A DNA stretch of 64,000 nt from Paramesorhizobium deserti (GCF_001558695.1 NZ_LNTU01000001.1:1356001-1420000), one strand, 5' to 3'. Shown: positions 26,388-35,430, counted from the first letter of the stretch. Notes: generated from the sequence alone by a model not told the origin. Numbers and translations: made by a program.

Positions 26388-27422
26388 TTAGGCGGCGAAG
26401 GCCTTCGGTTTGACCAATCCGCGAGCGATCAGCAATTCGGCGATCTGGATGGTATTGAGGGCTGCGCCCTTGCGTAGATTGTCGGAAACGACCCACATGG
26501 CCAGACCGTTCTCCACGGTGATATCCTCGCGGATGCGGGAGATATAGGTCGCATCCTCGCCGGCAGATTCATAAGGCGTGATGTAGCCGCCGTTCTCGTG
26601 CTTGTCGACGACGAGGCAACCCGGCGCGTCGCGCAGGATGTCACGGGCTTCGTCGGCCGTGATCGGCTTTTCGAATTCGATATTGACGGCCTCGGAATGG
26701 CCGATGAAGACAGGCACGCGCACGGCGGTCGCCGTCAGCTTGATCTTCGGATCGAGCATTTTCTTGGTTTCGGCCACCATCTTCCATTCTTCCTTGGTGT
26801 AGCCGTCCTCCATGAAGACATCGATATGCGGGATGACGTTGAAGGCGATCCGCTTGGTGAATTTCTTCGTGGTGATCGGATCGGCGACGAAGACCGCCCG
26901 CGATTGCTCGAAGAGCTCGTCCATGCCTTCCTTGCCCGCGCCCGAGACCGACTGGTAGGTCGAGACGACGACGCGCTTGATCGTGGCTGCGTCATGCAGC
27001 GGCTTCAGCGCCACGACGAGCTGCGCCGTCGAGCAATTGGGGTTGGCGATGATGTTGCGCTTGCGGAAGCCTTCGATGGCATCGGGGTTCACTTCCGGCA
27101 CGATCAGCGGCACGTCGGCGTCGTAGCGCCAGGCGGAGGAGTTGTCGATGACGACGCAGCCCTGTGCGCCGATCTTCGGCGACCATTCCTGCGAGATCGT
27201 GCCGCCCGCCGACATCAGGCATATGTCGGTATCGGAGAAATCATGCGAGTCGAGCGCCTTCACCTTCAGCGTACGATCGCCATAGGAAACTTCCGTGCCC
27301 TGGCTGCGGCGCGAGGCAAGCACCACGACCTCATCGGCCGGGAAGCCTCGCTCATCGAGGATATTGAGCATTTCGCGGCCCACATTACCGGTGGCGCCGA
27401 CAACCGCAATCTTAAAACCCAT
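26388..27422 (-). CDS. asd: Aspartate-semialdehyde dehydrogenase
   Basis: A 344-residue NADPH-dependent enzyme that makes aspartate semialdehyde, the branch point to lysine, threonine, methionine and diaminopimelate. The Rossmann motif VGATGNVGREML and the active-site Cys in ANPNCSTAQL are intact, with SVSGAGKEGMDEL following. The start at 27422 follows AGGAGAAAGC. The first pathway enzyme, LysC, is encoded at about 50 kb in this window. The gene has its own terminator. Confidence 0.97.
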   Translation of the reverse strand: MGFKIAVVGATGNVGREMLNILDERGFPADEVVVLASRRSQGTEVSYGDRTLKVKALDSHDFSDTDICLMSAGGTISQEWSPKIGAQGCVVIDNSSAWRYDADVPLIVPEVNPDAIEGFRKRNIIANPNCSTAQLVVALKPLHDAATIKRVVVSTYQSVSGAGKEGMDELFEQSRAVFVADPITTKKFTKRIAFNVIPHIDVFMEDGYTKEEWKMVAETKKMLDPKIKLTATAVRVPVFIGHSEAVNIEFEKPITADEARDILRDAPGCLVVDKHENGGYITPYESAGEDATYISRIREDITVENGLAMWVVSDNLRKGAALNTIQIAELLIARGLVKPKAFAA

Positions 27423-28037
27423 TTGCTTTCTCCTGTCCCTCTCCGCTTTTCTTGAAAGAACCCGGTGGCCATGCGGGTTGTTCCTTCCCCGGACCAGACC
27501 CGGGGAGAGGGCGAGCAGGCCAAGGGAAATCAGACCGTTTTCGCGGTCGTTTTCGTAATGGTTTTGGCCGTGGATTTGGTGGAAACGGAGAACATGCGCC
27601 CGCATCCGGTGACGAAGCCGGAATGATGAGACGAAGCTGGTGCTGCCGATACGCGATGCACGCGGGGTTCTCCTTGTCCGATGGTGCTTGTACCCCGTTT
27701 CTTGAAAGAGTCAATTGCCGTCTCGGACGAGCGTAAAGCGATAGGAAATGCGCGACATGTCGATGGGTCTTCCCAAGCATTTCCATGTGAGGTCTTAGAC
27801 TAAAGTCATAAGCCGAAAGAATACTGCCCGAATCCTTAGTTTAAGGCCATGATGTGCCCGTATCAGACGAAGCACCGGCAGGAGGATTCGGTGTGCTTCA
27901 ATTTACAGCGCCTTGCGTTCTTGGATGCATAACGACGCTGTGAGTTCTTGAACATGCGTATCGTGTTTTCGAAAACCTGCTGCGGTTTTCGGGCCGATCC
28001 GCCAGCGTTTTACATGCTGTCTTGGGAGGACACATCA
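27423..28037. other. Long divergent intergenic region between asd and the MHS transporter
   Basis: This 615-base region shows no convincing gene. It must hold the promoters of both flanking genes. A short hairpin, GACC(GTTTTCGC)GGTC, lies near 27534-27549, and two palindromic boxes lie at 27794-27846. The 5' leader of the transporter gene would be about 190 bases if the boxes mark its promoter. Confidence 0.5.
27794..27846. promoter_or_regulatory. Two palindromic boxes upstream of the MFS transporter gene
   Basis: CTTAGACTAAAGTCATAAG (27794-27812) is a near-perfect palindrome (CTTA-GACT / AGTC-TAAG with one extra base), and CCTTAGTTTAAGG (27834-27846) has perfect 5-bp arms. They may be operators for the transporter gene about 190 bases downstream; the binding protein is unknown. 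Confidence 0.4.
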
Positions 28038-29927
28038 ATGACTGTCACGGCAAGTGCCGATATCGGCACGCAGAAAATGACGCGCGAGGAGAAGAAAGTC
28101 ATCTTCGCCTCATCGCTCGGTACCGTTTTCGAATGGTACGATTTCTATCTCTACGGCACGCTCGCCAGCTTTATCGGCGCGGCCTTCTTCAGCCAATATC
28201 CGGAGACGACGCGCAACATCTTCGTGCTGCTCGCCTTCGCCGCGGGCTTTCTCGTCCGGCCTTTCGGCGCGCTGGTGTTCGGCCGCCTGGGGGATCTGGT
28301 CGGACGCAAATACACTTTCCTCGTCACCATCGTCATCATGGGCTTCTCGACGTTCCTCGTCGGTCTTCTGCCCGGCTCGGCGACGCTCGGTATTCTCGCG
28401 CCGACGATCCTGATCATCCTGCGCATGCTGCAAGGCCTGGCGCTCGGCGGCGAGTATGGCGGTGCGGCAACCTATGTGGCGGAACATGCGCCCAACAACC
28501 GGCGCGGCTTCTTCACCTCGTGGATCCAGACCACGGCGACGCTGGGCCTCTTCCTGTCGCTGATCATCATCCTGTTCATCCAGAACATGATGAGCAAAGA
28601 AGATTTCGCCGCCTGGGGCTGGCGCATTCCGTTCCTGGTTTCAGTGCTCCTGCTCGGCATATCCGTCTGGATCCGCCTGCAGATGAACGAATCTCCAGCC
28701 TTCCAGCGCATGAAGGAGGAGGGCAAGGGGTCCAAGGCGCCGCTGTCGGAAGCCTTCGGCCAGTGGAAGAACGCCAAGATCGCACTGATCGCGCTTTTCG
28801 GCCTTACCGCCGGACAGGCCGTTGTCTGGTATTGCGGCCAGTTCTATGCGCTGTTCTTCCTGCAGAACGTGCTGAAGGTCGAAAACGTGTCCGCCAACAT
28901 CATGGTGGCCACCTCGCTGGTCCTCGGTACTGGCTTCTTCGTGGTCTTCGGCTGGCTGTCGGACAAGATCGGCCGCAAGCCGATCATCATGGCAGGCTTG
29001 CTGCTTGCGGTTTTCACCTATTTCCCGCTGTTCAAGGCACTCACCTATGCTGCAAATCCGGCATTGGCGCAGGCCGAGCGGACGATCAAGGCGACCGTGA
29101 CGGCAGCTCCGGGCGATTGCACCTTCCAGTTCAATCCGACCGGAACGGCGAAGTTCAACAATTCGTGCGATATCGCCACGGCATTCCTGTCCAAGTCTTC
29201 AGTGCCGTACGAAATCGTCGAGGGACCGGCTGGTTCGCCCGCGACTGTCAAGATCGGCGATATGACCGTCGAATCCTATGACGCCGCAACTGCCGGCGCC
29301 GATGCAACGGCAAAACAGGGCAAGCTCGCCCATGACATGAACCTCGCACTGCAGAAGGCTGGCTTCCCGCTGGTCCGCGATCCGGCCAAGGTGCCCGACA
29401 GCAAGCTCGAGGCCTTTGCCGCCGCCAATCCAGAGCTCGGTCTCGATGTGAATGCGGTCCGGGCCGGTGAAAAGACCACCATGTCGACGGCCGATCTGGT
29501 CAAGAACAAGCTTCTGACCCCGGCCGAGGCCGACGCGGCAGGCGGTGCGGACCAGCCGGTCTACACCATTCCCAATGGTGGTGCGTTCAAGATGGTCGCC
29601 GATCCGGATGGCATCAACTGGCCGCTGACCATCGCGATCCTGACCCTGCTGGTGATCTACGTCACCATGGTCTACGGCCCGATCGCGGCGATCCTGGTCG
29701 AGATGTTCCCGACCCGAATCCGCTATACCGGGATGTCGCTGCCCTACCACATCGGCAATGGCTGGTTTGGCGGTCTGCTGCCTGCGACGGTTTTCGCGCT
29801 CAGCGCCGCCAAGGGCGATATCTACTATGGCCTTTGGTACCCGATCATCATCGCGGCGATGAGCTTCGTCATCGGCATGCTCTTCGTGCGTGAGCGCAAG
29901 AACGTCGATCTGCATGCGCTGGATTGA
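28038..29927 (+). CDS. MFS transporter, metabolite:H+ symporter (MHS) type, with a large inserted domain
   Basis: A 629-residue inner-membrane transporter. The N-terminus (SLGTVFEWYDFYLYGTLA) and the LGRLGDLVGRKYTFLVTI-like loop (FGRLGDLVGRK) mark the MHS family of carboxylate/osmolyte symporters such as KgtP, ProP and ShiA. These are normally 430-550 residues. Here about 190 residues (approximately 335-525) are inserted after helix 9; with a cytoplasmic N-terminus the insert would be periplasmic. It has two Cys (361 and 377), is rich in Ala, Asp and Lys, and contains no membrane helix. The remaining helices follow normally. The start at 28038 has a GGGAGGA site. The substrate is unknown. Confidence 0.9.
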   Translation: MTVTASADIGTQKMTREEKKVIFASSLGTVFEWYDFYLYGTLASFIGAAFFSQYPETTRNIFVLLAFAAGFLVRPFGALVFGRLGDLVGRKYTFLVTIVIMGFSTFLVGLLPGSATLGILAPTILIILRMLQGLALGGEYGGAATYVAEHAPNNRRGFFTSWIQTTATLGLFLSLIIILFIQNMMSKEDFAAWGWRIPFLVSVLLLGISVWIRLQMNESPAFQRMKEEGKGSKAPLSEAFGQWKNAKIALIALFGLTAGQAVVWYCGQFYALFFLQNVLKVENVSANIMVATSLVLGTGFFVVFGWLSDKIGRKPIIMAGLLLAVFTYFPLFKALTYAANPALAQAERTIKATVTAAPGDCTFQFNPTGTAKFNNSCDIATAFLSKSSVPYEIVEGPAGSPATVKIGDMTVESYDAATAGADATAKQGKLAHDMNLALQKAGFPLVRDPAKVPDSKLEAFAAANPELGLDVNAVRAGEKTTMSTADLVKNKLLTPAEADAAGGADQPVYTIPNGGAFKMVADPDGINWPLTIAILTLLVIYVTMVYGPIAAILVEMFPTRIRYTGMSLPYHIGNGWFGGLLPATVFALSAAKGDIYYGLWYPIIIAAMSFVIGMLFVRERKNVDLHALD

Positions 29928-29948
29928 TTGAGTCTGGATGTAAAACGG

Positions 29949-29977
29949 AAACGCCGCTCCGAAAGGGGCGGCGTTTT
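29949..29977. terminator. Terminator after the MFS transporter gene
   Basis: AAACGCCGCTCC and GGGGCGGCGTTT pair over 12 positions with a GAAA loop and end in a T-run. It probably also ends the convergent ada gene. Confidence 0.85.
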
Positions 29978-29987
29978 CATTTCGCGA

Positions 29988-31043
29988 CTACTTTCCCCGA
30001 TACCGCGCCTCTATCTCGATCAGCTTCTGCTTCCGCCAGAGGCCGCCGCCATAGCCGGTCAGCGAGCCATCTGCGCCGATGACGCGATGACAGGGGATGA
30101 TGATGGCGATCTGGTTCGCGCCATTGGCCCGCGCAACCGCGCGTACCGCGAGCGGCTTATCAATCGCCTGCGCGATCTCGCTATAGCTGCGCGTTTCGCC
30201 GGCTCCGATTTTCTGAAGCTCGCGCCATACGTCCTGCGTGAACGCGCTGCCGTGCATCACCAGCGGCAGGTCAAAAGTCGCGGATTTGCCTGCATGGAAA
30301 TCGCCGAGCTGACGCTCGACAAGATCATGCGTTGCAAAACGGCCGATGCCGATATCGCCGCGGCAGGCGGCATGGAGCTTCTTCAGTTCCGCAGGCAATG
30401 CCTTGCGGTCTGCGAATTCAAGAAGATGCAGGCTCCTCGCGTCGCAAATCGCAATCATGGTGCCGAGTGGCGTTCTGATCCAGTCGGCGCGTAGCAAGCC
30501 TTCCTTGCGAAGCTGCGCGGGCGGCAATCCCATGATGCGGGCAAAGGCGCTGCGGAAAGCTTCGGGCGATTCAAAGCCCGCATCGATCTGTGCGTCGATC
30601 ACGCGAGCGCCGTCGGCCAGCGCCTGAAAGCCCTGCCGCAGGCGCTCCTGCCGCGCCATTTCCAGAAAGGTCATGCCGAAATGGCGGCGAAAGCTGCGGC
30701 GGACGGTGGAGGGATCGAGCCCCATCCGGGTTACGTCATCCTCGCTCCAGCGCCGCGCCGGATCGGCTTCCAGGGCATCCAGCAGCTTTTTCACGGACGG
30801 CTCCGCCTCGGCGGCGGGCTGCAGGGGATGGCATCTTTTGCAGGGCCGGAAGCCATTGGCCAGGCATTCGGAAACGGAAGCGAAGAAGCGGCAATTCTCC
30901 CGCTTGGGCTTGCGCGCCGGACAGGTCAGACGGCAGAAAATCCCGGTGGAGATGACGCCGACATAGGCCCTGCCTTCATAGGAGGCATCACGGGCGAGAA
31001 GTGCATCGTAGAGTTTGTCTTGATCAGGGAGCGTGAACAACAT
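29988..31043 (-). CDS. ada: Bifunctional Ada: DNA alkylation repair protein and regulator
   Basis: A 351-residue protein that repairs methylated DNA and activates the adaptive response. Three parts are visible: the N-terminal zinc domain with Cys37, Cys41, Cys68 and Cys71 (matching C38/C42/C69/C72 of E. coli Ada, one of which accepts methyl from phosphotriesters); an AraC-type helix-turn-helix region (about 85-175); and a C-terminal O6-methylguanine methyltransferase domain with the acceptor Cys318 in IPCHRVIG. The start at 31043 gives the E. coli-like numbering; a longer open frame runs into an intergenic repeat and is not coding. Confidence 0.95.
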   Translation of the reverse strand: MLFTLPDQDKLYDALLARDASYEGRAYVGVISTGIFCRLTCPARKPKRENCRFFASVSECLANGFRPCKRCHPLQPAAEAEPSVKKLLDALEADPARRWSEDDVTRMGLDPSTVRRSFRRHFGMTFLEMARQERLRQGFQALADGARVIDAQIDAGFESPEAFRSAFARIMGLPPAQLRKEGLLRADWIRTPLGTMIAICDARSLHLLEFADRKALPAELKKLHAACRGDIGIGRFATHDLVERQLGDFHAGKSATFDLPLVMHGSAFTQDVWRELQKIGAGETRSYSEIAQAIDKPLAVRAVARANGANQIAIIIPCHRVIGADGSLTGYGGGLWRKQKLIEIEARYRGK

Positions 31044-31114
31044 GCGGCTATTCTTAGCGGCATGGCAGGAAATTGCAGCCAGAAATCGGGCGGTTATTTT
31101 TTTGGCGTTATAGC

Positions 31115-31181
31115 TGCCCCTCACCCTTACCCTCTCCCCGTGAAGGACGGGGAGAGGGTGCCGGCAGACGGATGAGGGGCA
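31115..31181. repeat. Palindromic intergenic repeat, copy B
   Basis: Outer arms TGCCCCTCA and TGAGGGGCA are perfect complements, and inner arms ACCCTCTCCCCGT and ACGGGGAGAGGGT form a hairpin. The right half is nearly identical to 304-336. It lies between leuB and ada. Confidence 0.8.
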
Positions 31182-31190
31182 TTTCACAAC

Positions 31191-32303
31191 TCAAGCCGAA
31201 AGCGCCTTGAACTTCGCCAAAATCGCATCGCCCATTTCCGTCGTGCCGATCTTCTTCGTGCCTTCCGACCAGATGTCGGCGGTGCGCAGGCCATCGTCGA
31301 GCACGCCGGAGATGGCGGCTTCCAGCCGATCGGCCTCGGCGATCAGGTTGAAGGAATAGCGCAGGCACATGGCGAGGGAGGCGATCATGGCGATCGGGTT
31401 GGCAACGCCCTTGCCAGCGATATCGGGCGCTGAGCCATGCACCGGCTCGTAGAGCGCCTTGCGTGCGCCCGTCTTGGCATCCGGCGCGCCCAGCGAGGCC
31501 GAAGGCAGCATGCCAAGCGAGCCGGTCAGCATCGCCGCCACGTCCGACAGCATGTCGCCGAAGAGATTATCGGTGACGATGACGTCGAACTGTTTGGGCC
31601 AACGAACGAGCTGCATGCCGCCGGCGTCCGCCAGCATGTGTTCGAGTTCGACGTCGGAATATTTCGCCTTGTGCGCCGCGGTCACCACCTCGTTCCACAG
31701 AACGCCCGACTTCATGACATTGCGCTTCTCCATGGAGGTGACCTTGTTGCGGCGCGTGCGCGCCAGCTCGAAGGCGACGCCGGCGATGCGCTCGATCTCG
31801 AATGTGTCGTAGACCTGCGTGTCGATACCGCGCTTCTGGCCGTTGCCGAGATCGATGATCTCCTTCGGCTCACCGAAATAGACGCCGCCGGTGAGTTCCC
31901 GCACGATGAGGATGTCGAGGCCTTCGACCACCTCCGGCTTCAACGAGGAGGAGCTAGCCAGCGCCGGATAGCAGATGGCGGGGCGCAGGTTGGCGAAGAG
32001 CTCCATGTCCTTGCGCAGGCGCAGAAGCCCAGCCTCCGGGCGGACATCATAGGGCACGCTATCCCATTTCGGTCCACCGACCGCACCGAAAAGCACGGCG
32101 TCGGCGGCGAGCGCCTTGCTCATGTCCTCTTCCGAGATCGCCTTGCCATGCGCGTCATAGGCGGAACCGCCGACCAGTCCCTCCTCGGTTTCGAAGCCAA
32201 GCCCGAGATCCTGGTTGAGATAACCAATGATCTTGCGGACTTCCGCCATTGCTTCCGGGCCGATGCCGTCGCCAGGCAGGAGGAGAAGTTTTCTGGATGC
32301 CAT
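31191..32303 (-). CDS. leuB: 3-isopropylmalate dehydrogenase
   Basis: A 370-residue NAD-dependent enzyme of leucine biosynthesis that oxidatively decarboxylates 3-isopropylmalate. The start [17 protein letters not shown], the substrate loop [18 protein letters not shown], and the metal/NAD segments [29 protein letters not shown] and [22 protein letters not shown] are intact. It works with LeuD, encoded 6 kb away. The 3' end borders the repeat at 31115-31181 and the 5' side the octamer repeat locus at 32372. Confidence 0.97.
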   Translation of the reverse strand: MASRKLLLLPGDGIGPEAMAEVRKIIGYLNQDLGLGFETEEGLVGGSAYDAHGKAISEEDMSKALAADAVLFGAVGGPKWDSVPYDVRPEAGLLRLRKDMELFANLRPAICYPALASSSSLKPEVVEGLDILIVRELTGGVYFGEPKEIIDLGNGQKRGIDTQVYDTFEIERIAGVAFELARTRRNKVTSMEKRNVMKSGVLWNEVVTAAHKAKYSDVELEHMLADAGGMQLVRWPKQFDVIVTDNLFGDMLSDVAAMLTGSLGMLPSASLGAPDAKTGARKALYEPVHGSAPDIAGKGVANPIAMIASLAMCLRYSFNLIAEADRLEAAISGVLDDGLRTADIWSEGTKKIGTTEMGDAILAKFKALSA

Positions 32304-32371
32304 GATGTCGCGCCTTCGCTGGAGGAGTGTTCCGGCGTGTCTTAGACAAGCGGCGGCGGCATTTCAACTGT

Positions 32372-32477
32372 CGGGATAGGGGAATAGGGGGACAGGTGGA
32401 GAGAGAATTCCTTTACCGCAGCTGTACTGCAAACATACTCCCCTACTCCCCTACTCCCCTACTCCCCTACTCCCCTA
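32372..32477. repeat. TACTCCCC octamer repeat locus 2 (five units)
   Basis: Five exact tandem TACTCCCC units occupy 32436-32475. On the left, at 32372-32392, lie degenerate complementary units (GGGATAGGGGAATAGGGGG), so the whole is an imperfect inverted repeat around an AT-containing core with ATTCCTTT. The last codons of the Trm112-family gene (GGG GAG TAG) are made by the array. Confidence 0.8.
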
Positions 32478-32661
32478 TGCTGCGGGCTTCCGAAGGCAGC
32501 ATGATGGGGATGCCGTCGCGCACGGGATAGGCAAGCCTGGCCTTCTCCGAGATGAGCTCGCCATGCTCGGCGTCATAGACGAGGCGTCCCTTCGTCAGGG
32601 GGCAGACGAGGAGCTCCAGGAGTTTCGGGTCGATGGCGGGCGGTTTTCTCTCTTCGCTCAT
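32467..32661 (-). CDS. Trm112/YcaR-family small protein
   Basis: A 64-residue protein of the Trm112/UPF0434 family, small zinc-ribbon-like proteins that in eukaryotes and archaea activate methyltransferases. The motif [20 protein letters not shown] and [17 protein letters not shown] define the family; only one of the usual Cys pairs is retained (LLVCP). The final residues Gly-Glu and the stop codon are encoded by the octamer repeat. It follows the Lon-domain protein gene on the same strand after 96 bases. Confidence 0.92.
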   Translation of the reverse strand: MSEERKPPAIDPKLLELLVCPLTKGRLVYDAEHGELISEKARLAYPVRDGIPIMLPSEARSIGE

Positions 32662-32757
32662 GTCGAGTGCTCGTTCGATGAATCCTAGCCGCATGACCTT
32701 ACTTGAAAGTCTGCAACTTTTTGTTGACGCTGACCTTCGGCTCGGGATCATGCTCAG

Positions 32758-33435
32758 TCATTGCAGGCTGGAGCCGAAATCGTCGTTATCCTTTGCGAGG
32801 GCGATTTCTGTGATCGCGATCAGTGTTTCGGCCCGCGTCTTCAAGTCGGCGGCTTCGAGCAGCGCCTGCTTCTCTGCCGGGCCAAAAGGCGACATCATCG
32901 CCAGTGCGTTGACCAGGGTCTCATTGCCGGCGCGCGAGATGCTGTCCCAATCGGCGTCGAGATCGTTGGCGTCGAGATAGTCGCGAAAAGCCTTGAGCAG
33001 GGCGTTGCGGTTGATTTCCTCGGCGCCCGAAGACTCTTCGAGATCGGCAAGGAAAGGGGCGACGCGGCACTGGCGGAAAGGCAGACGGTTCGTCACCTCG
33101 TCGAGAACGCGGAAGCGGCATATGCCCTGCAGGGTGATGAGGATGCGTCCGTCGCCCGTTTCGGCATAGGTGGTGACCCTGCCCATGCAGCCGACTTCGC
33201 AGAGATCGGAAACAGGCCGGGCGGCGGCATGATTATCGCCGTCGAGGCAGGGCTGGATCATGCCGATGATGCGCTTCCCAGCCATCACCGCGTCGAGCAT
33301 CTCGATATAACGCGGCTCGAAGATATTGAGCGGCATCTGCCCGTTCGGCAGGAGCAGCGCCGCCTTGAGCGGAAAAACCGGAATGATTTCCGGAATGTCG
33401 TTCATGGTGCGGTAGTGGGCATTGCCCGCCTGCAT
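32758..33435 (-). CDS. Lon N-terminal (substrate-binding) domain protein
   Basis: A 225-residue protein consisting essentially of the Lon protease N-terminal LAN domain, without ATPase or protease parts. Typical features are IPVFPLKAALLLPNGQMPLNIFEPRYIEMLDAV near the start and VGCMGRVTTYAETGDGRILITLQGICRFRVL. The role of stand-alone LAN proteins is unknown; substrate recognition or ligase-like functions have been suggested. It follows the CnoX-like gene by 111 bases and precedes the Trm112-family gene, all on the minus strand, suggesting one transcript. Confidence 0.92.
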   Translation of the reverse strand: MQAGNAHYRTMNDIPEIIPVFPLKAALLLPNGQMPLNIFEPRYIEMLDAVMAGKRIIGMIQPCLDGDNHAAARPVSDLCEVGCMGRVTTYAETGDGRILITLQGICRFRVLDEVTNRLPFRQCRVAPFLADLEESSGAEEINRNALLKAFRDYLDANDLDADWDSISRAGNETLVNALAMMSPFGPAEKQALLEAADLKTRAETLIAITEIALAKDNDDFGSSLQ

Positions 33436-33546
33436 CGAAAACCACTCCCAGCCACTTGGGCGAATCTTTAGACTTACCAAGAGATGGGGCGCTGCGGCAT
33501 AAACTCAAGCCGCCCCTCTCTTTCTGCTGCCGCCTTCTCGTGATCG

Positions 33547-34524
33547 TCAGGAAAAGAGCAGCGAAGACAATTTCCGGCGTGCGCTGAGCGTCGCCGGATC
33601 GGTCGGTCCCCACGCTTCGAAGAACTGCAGCAACTGCCTGCGCGCGCCGTCATCATTCCAGCTGCGATCCGCCTTCATGATCGCCAGAAGCTCGTCCGCC
33701 GCTTCCGTGCGATTTCCTCTCGCATTGTGGATCATGGCGAGGTCAAATCGTGCCTGATAATCTTTCGGGTTCTTCGCCAGCCTTGCTTCGAGCGCAGCCG
33801 GATCGCCCAGCTTCGCCACCTGCTCAGCCAGCGCAATGCGGGCTTCCACGGCGCGGACCGCGGCATCGTCCTTCTTGGCCTCCGGCACCTGGTCCAACAC
33901 CTGGCGCGCCTTTTCGGCCTCACCCGTTTCGAACAGGCAGCCCGCTAATCCGGCGATCGCCACGACATTGTCGGGCGCTTCCTGCAGGACGGCGGAATAG
34001 AGCTGTGCGGCCTGAGCGAAATCCGCGTGATCGACAAGCTCGGCTGCAGCGGCCAGAGCTTCTTCGATCGCCGCATCCTTACCGCCGCCCGGACCGGCGA
34101 TCTTGGCGATGAATTCCTTCACTTTCGATTCCGGCAAGGCACCCATGAAGCCGTCGACCGGCTGGCCATTGACGAAGGCAATAACGGCGGGGATCGACTG
34201 GATGCCGAGCTGGCCGGCGATGGCGGGATGATCATCGATGTTCATCTTGACCAATTTGACGCTGCCGCGAGCCTCGTTGACCACCTTTTCGAGAACCGGC
34301 GTCAGTTGCTTGCAGGGGCCGCACCAGGGCGCCCAGAAATCGACAAGCACCGGCTGGTTGCGCGATTCGGCGATCACATCGGCGGAAAATGCCGCCGTTG
34401 TCGTATCCTTGATCAGGCCGTTGCCGCCCGCCGCGCCATTTCCGGGGTTCGGCGCATTTCCATAGGATACGCTTGCGCTCATCTGGCCGCCGCTCGCAGC
34501 GAAGGGGTTGCTATCACTCGTCAT
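33547..34524 (-). CDS. CnoX/YbbN-like thioredoxin-TPR chaperone
   Basis: A 325-residue cytoplasmic protein with an N-terminal low-complexity leader (1-35), a thioredoxin domain (about 35-145) and C-terminal tetratricopeptide repeats (about 155-325). The redox motif is WCGPC with Cys68 and Cys71, so unlike E. coli YbbN, which lacks the first Cys, this protein should be redox active, as in Caulobacter CnoX. CnoX proteins hold misfolding, oxidised clients for GroEL or DnaK. The ATG at 34524 has AAAGGGA upstream. Confidence 0.93.
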   Translation of the reverse strand: MTSDSNPFAASGGQMSASVSYGNAPNPGNGAAGGNGLIKDTTTAAFSADVIAESRNQPVLVDFWAPWCGPCKQLTPVLEKVVNEARGSVKLVKMNIDDHPAIAGQLGIQSIPAVIAFVNGQPVDGFMGALPESKVKEFIAKIAGPGGGKDAAIEEALAAAAELVDHADFAQAAQLYSAVLQEAPDNVVAIAGLAGCLFETGEAEKARQVLDQVPEAKKDDAAVRAVEARIALAEQVAKLGDPAALEARLAKNPKDYQARFDLAMIHNARGNRTEAADELLAIMKADRSWNDDGARRQLLQFFEAWGPTDPATLSARRKLSSLLFS

Positions 34525-34671
34525 CAATCAGTCCCTTTGCGGGTTCATCGCTATGGTTCGCTGTAACTCGATATCGGCGATTCGTTGCGGTCTCCAGCGT
34601 CCATTCCTTCCACTCGTCAGTTCGTATCTGGGCCAGGCCGTTTCAAGCCTTGCCCGGCGAGTTTCCGCCTT

Positions 34672-35190
34672 TTATTCCGCCAAGGCATCCGCCGGTGCGG
34701 CGACAGCCAGGACTTCCGGCTCGTGGCCGGTGGCGCGCAGGAAGCGGACCAGATCGTCGCGGCCGATCGAGGTGGTCGCCTCGTTGGTCAGCGGATGGAC
34801 ATTGATGATATCATGCCGCATCAGCCCGTCATCGAGAATGATCTTCACTTTCCCCTCCGTATCGTTGATCGCGCCGAGCGTGCTGACCGAGCCGGGAAGG
34901 AGGCCCAGATATTCCATCAGCTTCTCCGGCTTGCCGAAGGAGACGCGGCTTGCCGCACCGATCAGCGTGTGCACCGTCTTCAGGTCGACAACGGCATCCT
35001 CCTCAACGGTCACGAGGAAGAAATTGTCCTTCTTGTCCTTGAGAAAAAGGTTCTTGGTATGCCCGCCGGCGATCTCGCCGCGCAGAGACTGCGAATCGGC
35101 GACGGTGAAAAGCGGCGGGTGCGTTACCGTTTTCACCTTGATCCCGAGCTGGTCCAAGAAGGCAAAGAGTTCGTCAGGTGTTTTCGGCAT
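34672..35190 (-). CDS. Prolyl-tRNA editing deacylase (ProX/YbaK-type)
   Basis: A 172-residue trans-editing enzyme that hydrolyses mischarged alanyl- or cysteinyl-tRNA(Pro), removing errors made by prolyl-tRNA synthetase. The start MPKTPDELFAFLDQLGI, then THPPLFTVADSQSL, HTKNLFLKDKKDNFFLVTV and GLLPGSVSTLGAINDTEGKVKIILD mark the ProXp-ala (PrdX) branch. The start follows GCAGG. It is on the same strand as the CnoX gene but 147 bases upstream, so a shared transcript is uncertain. Confidence 0.94.
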   Translation of the reverse strand: MPKTPDELFAFLDQLGIKVKTVTHPPLFTVADSQSLRGEIAGGHTKNLFLKDKKDNFFLVTVEEDAVVDLKTVHTLIGAASRVSFGKPEKLMEYLGLLPGSVSTLGAINDTEGKVKIILDDGLMRHDIINVHPLTNEATTSIGRDDLVRFLRATGHEPEVLAVAAPADALAE

Positions 35191-35430
35191 GGGAACCTGC
35201 GGTCTTCATTCGGGGAAGGATCGGATGTGACCGGTCTACAGCATGATCCGCCAAAACGGAATGACTTTTGGGAAAGGGCCGTGAATGCGAGGCAACCGAG
35301 GGCCGATGCCGGCACGAAATCGGAGAGAATTCGCAGCCGAAAAAACAATTGCATTTTTCCGTCGTTTTCCTGTTGCATTCGTCAGGCTGTTGCGCCATAT
35401 AGGCGCGGCCTAGACGACTAGCTGGCGCGA

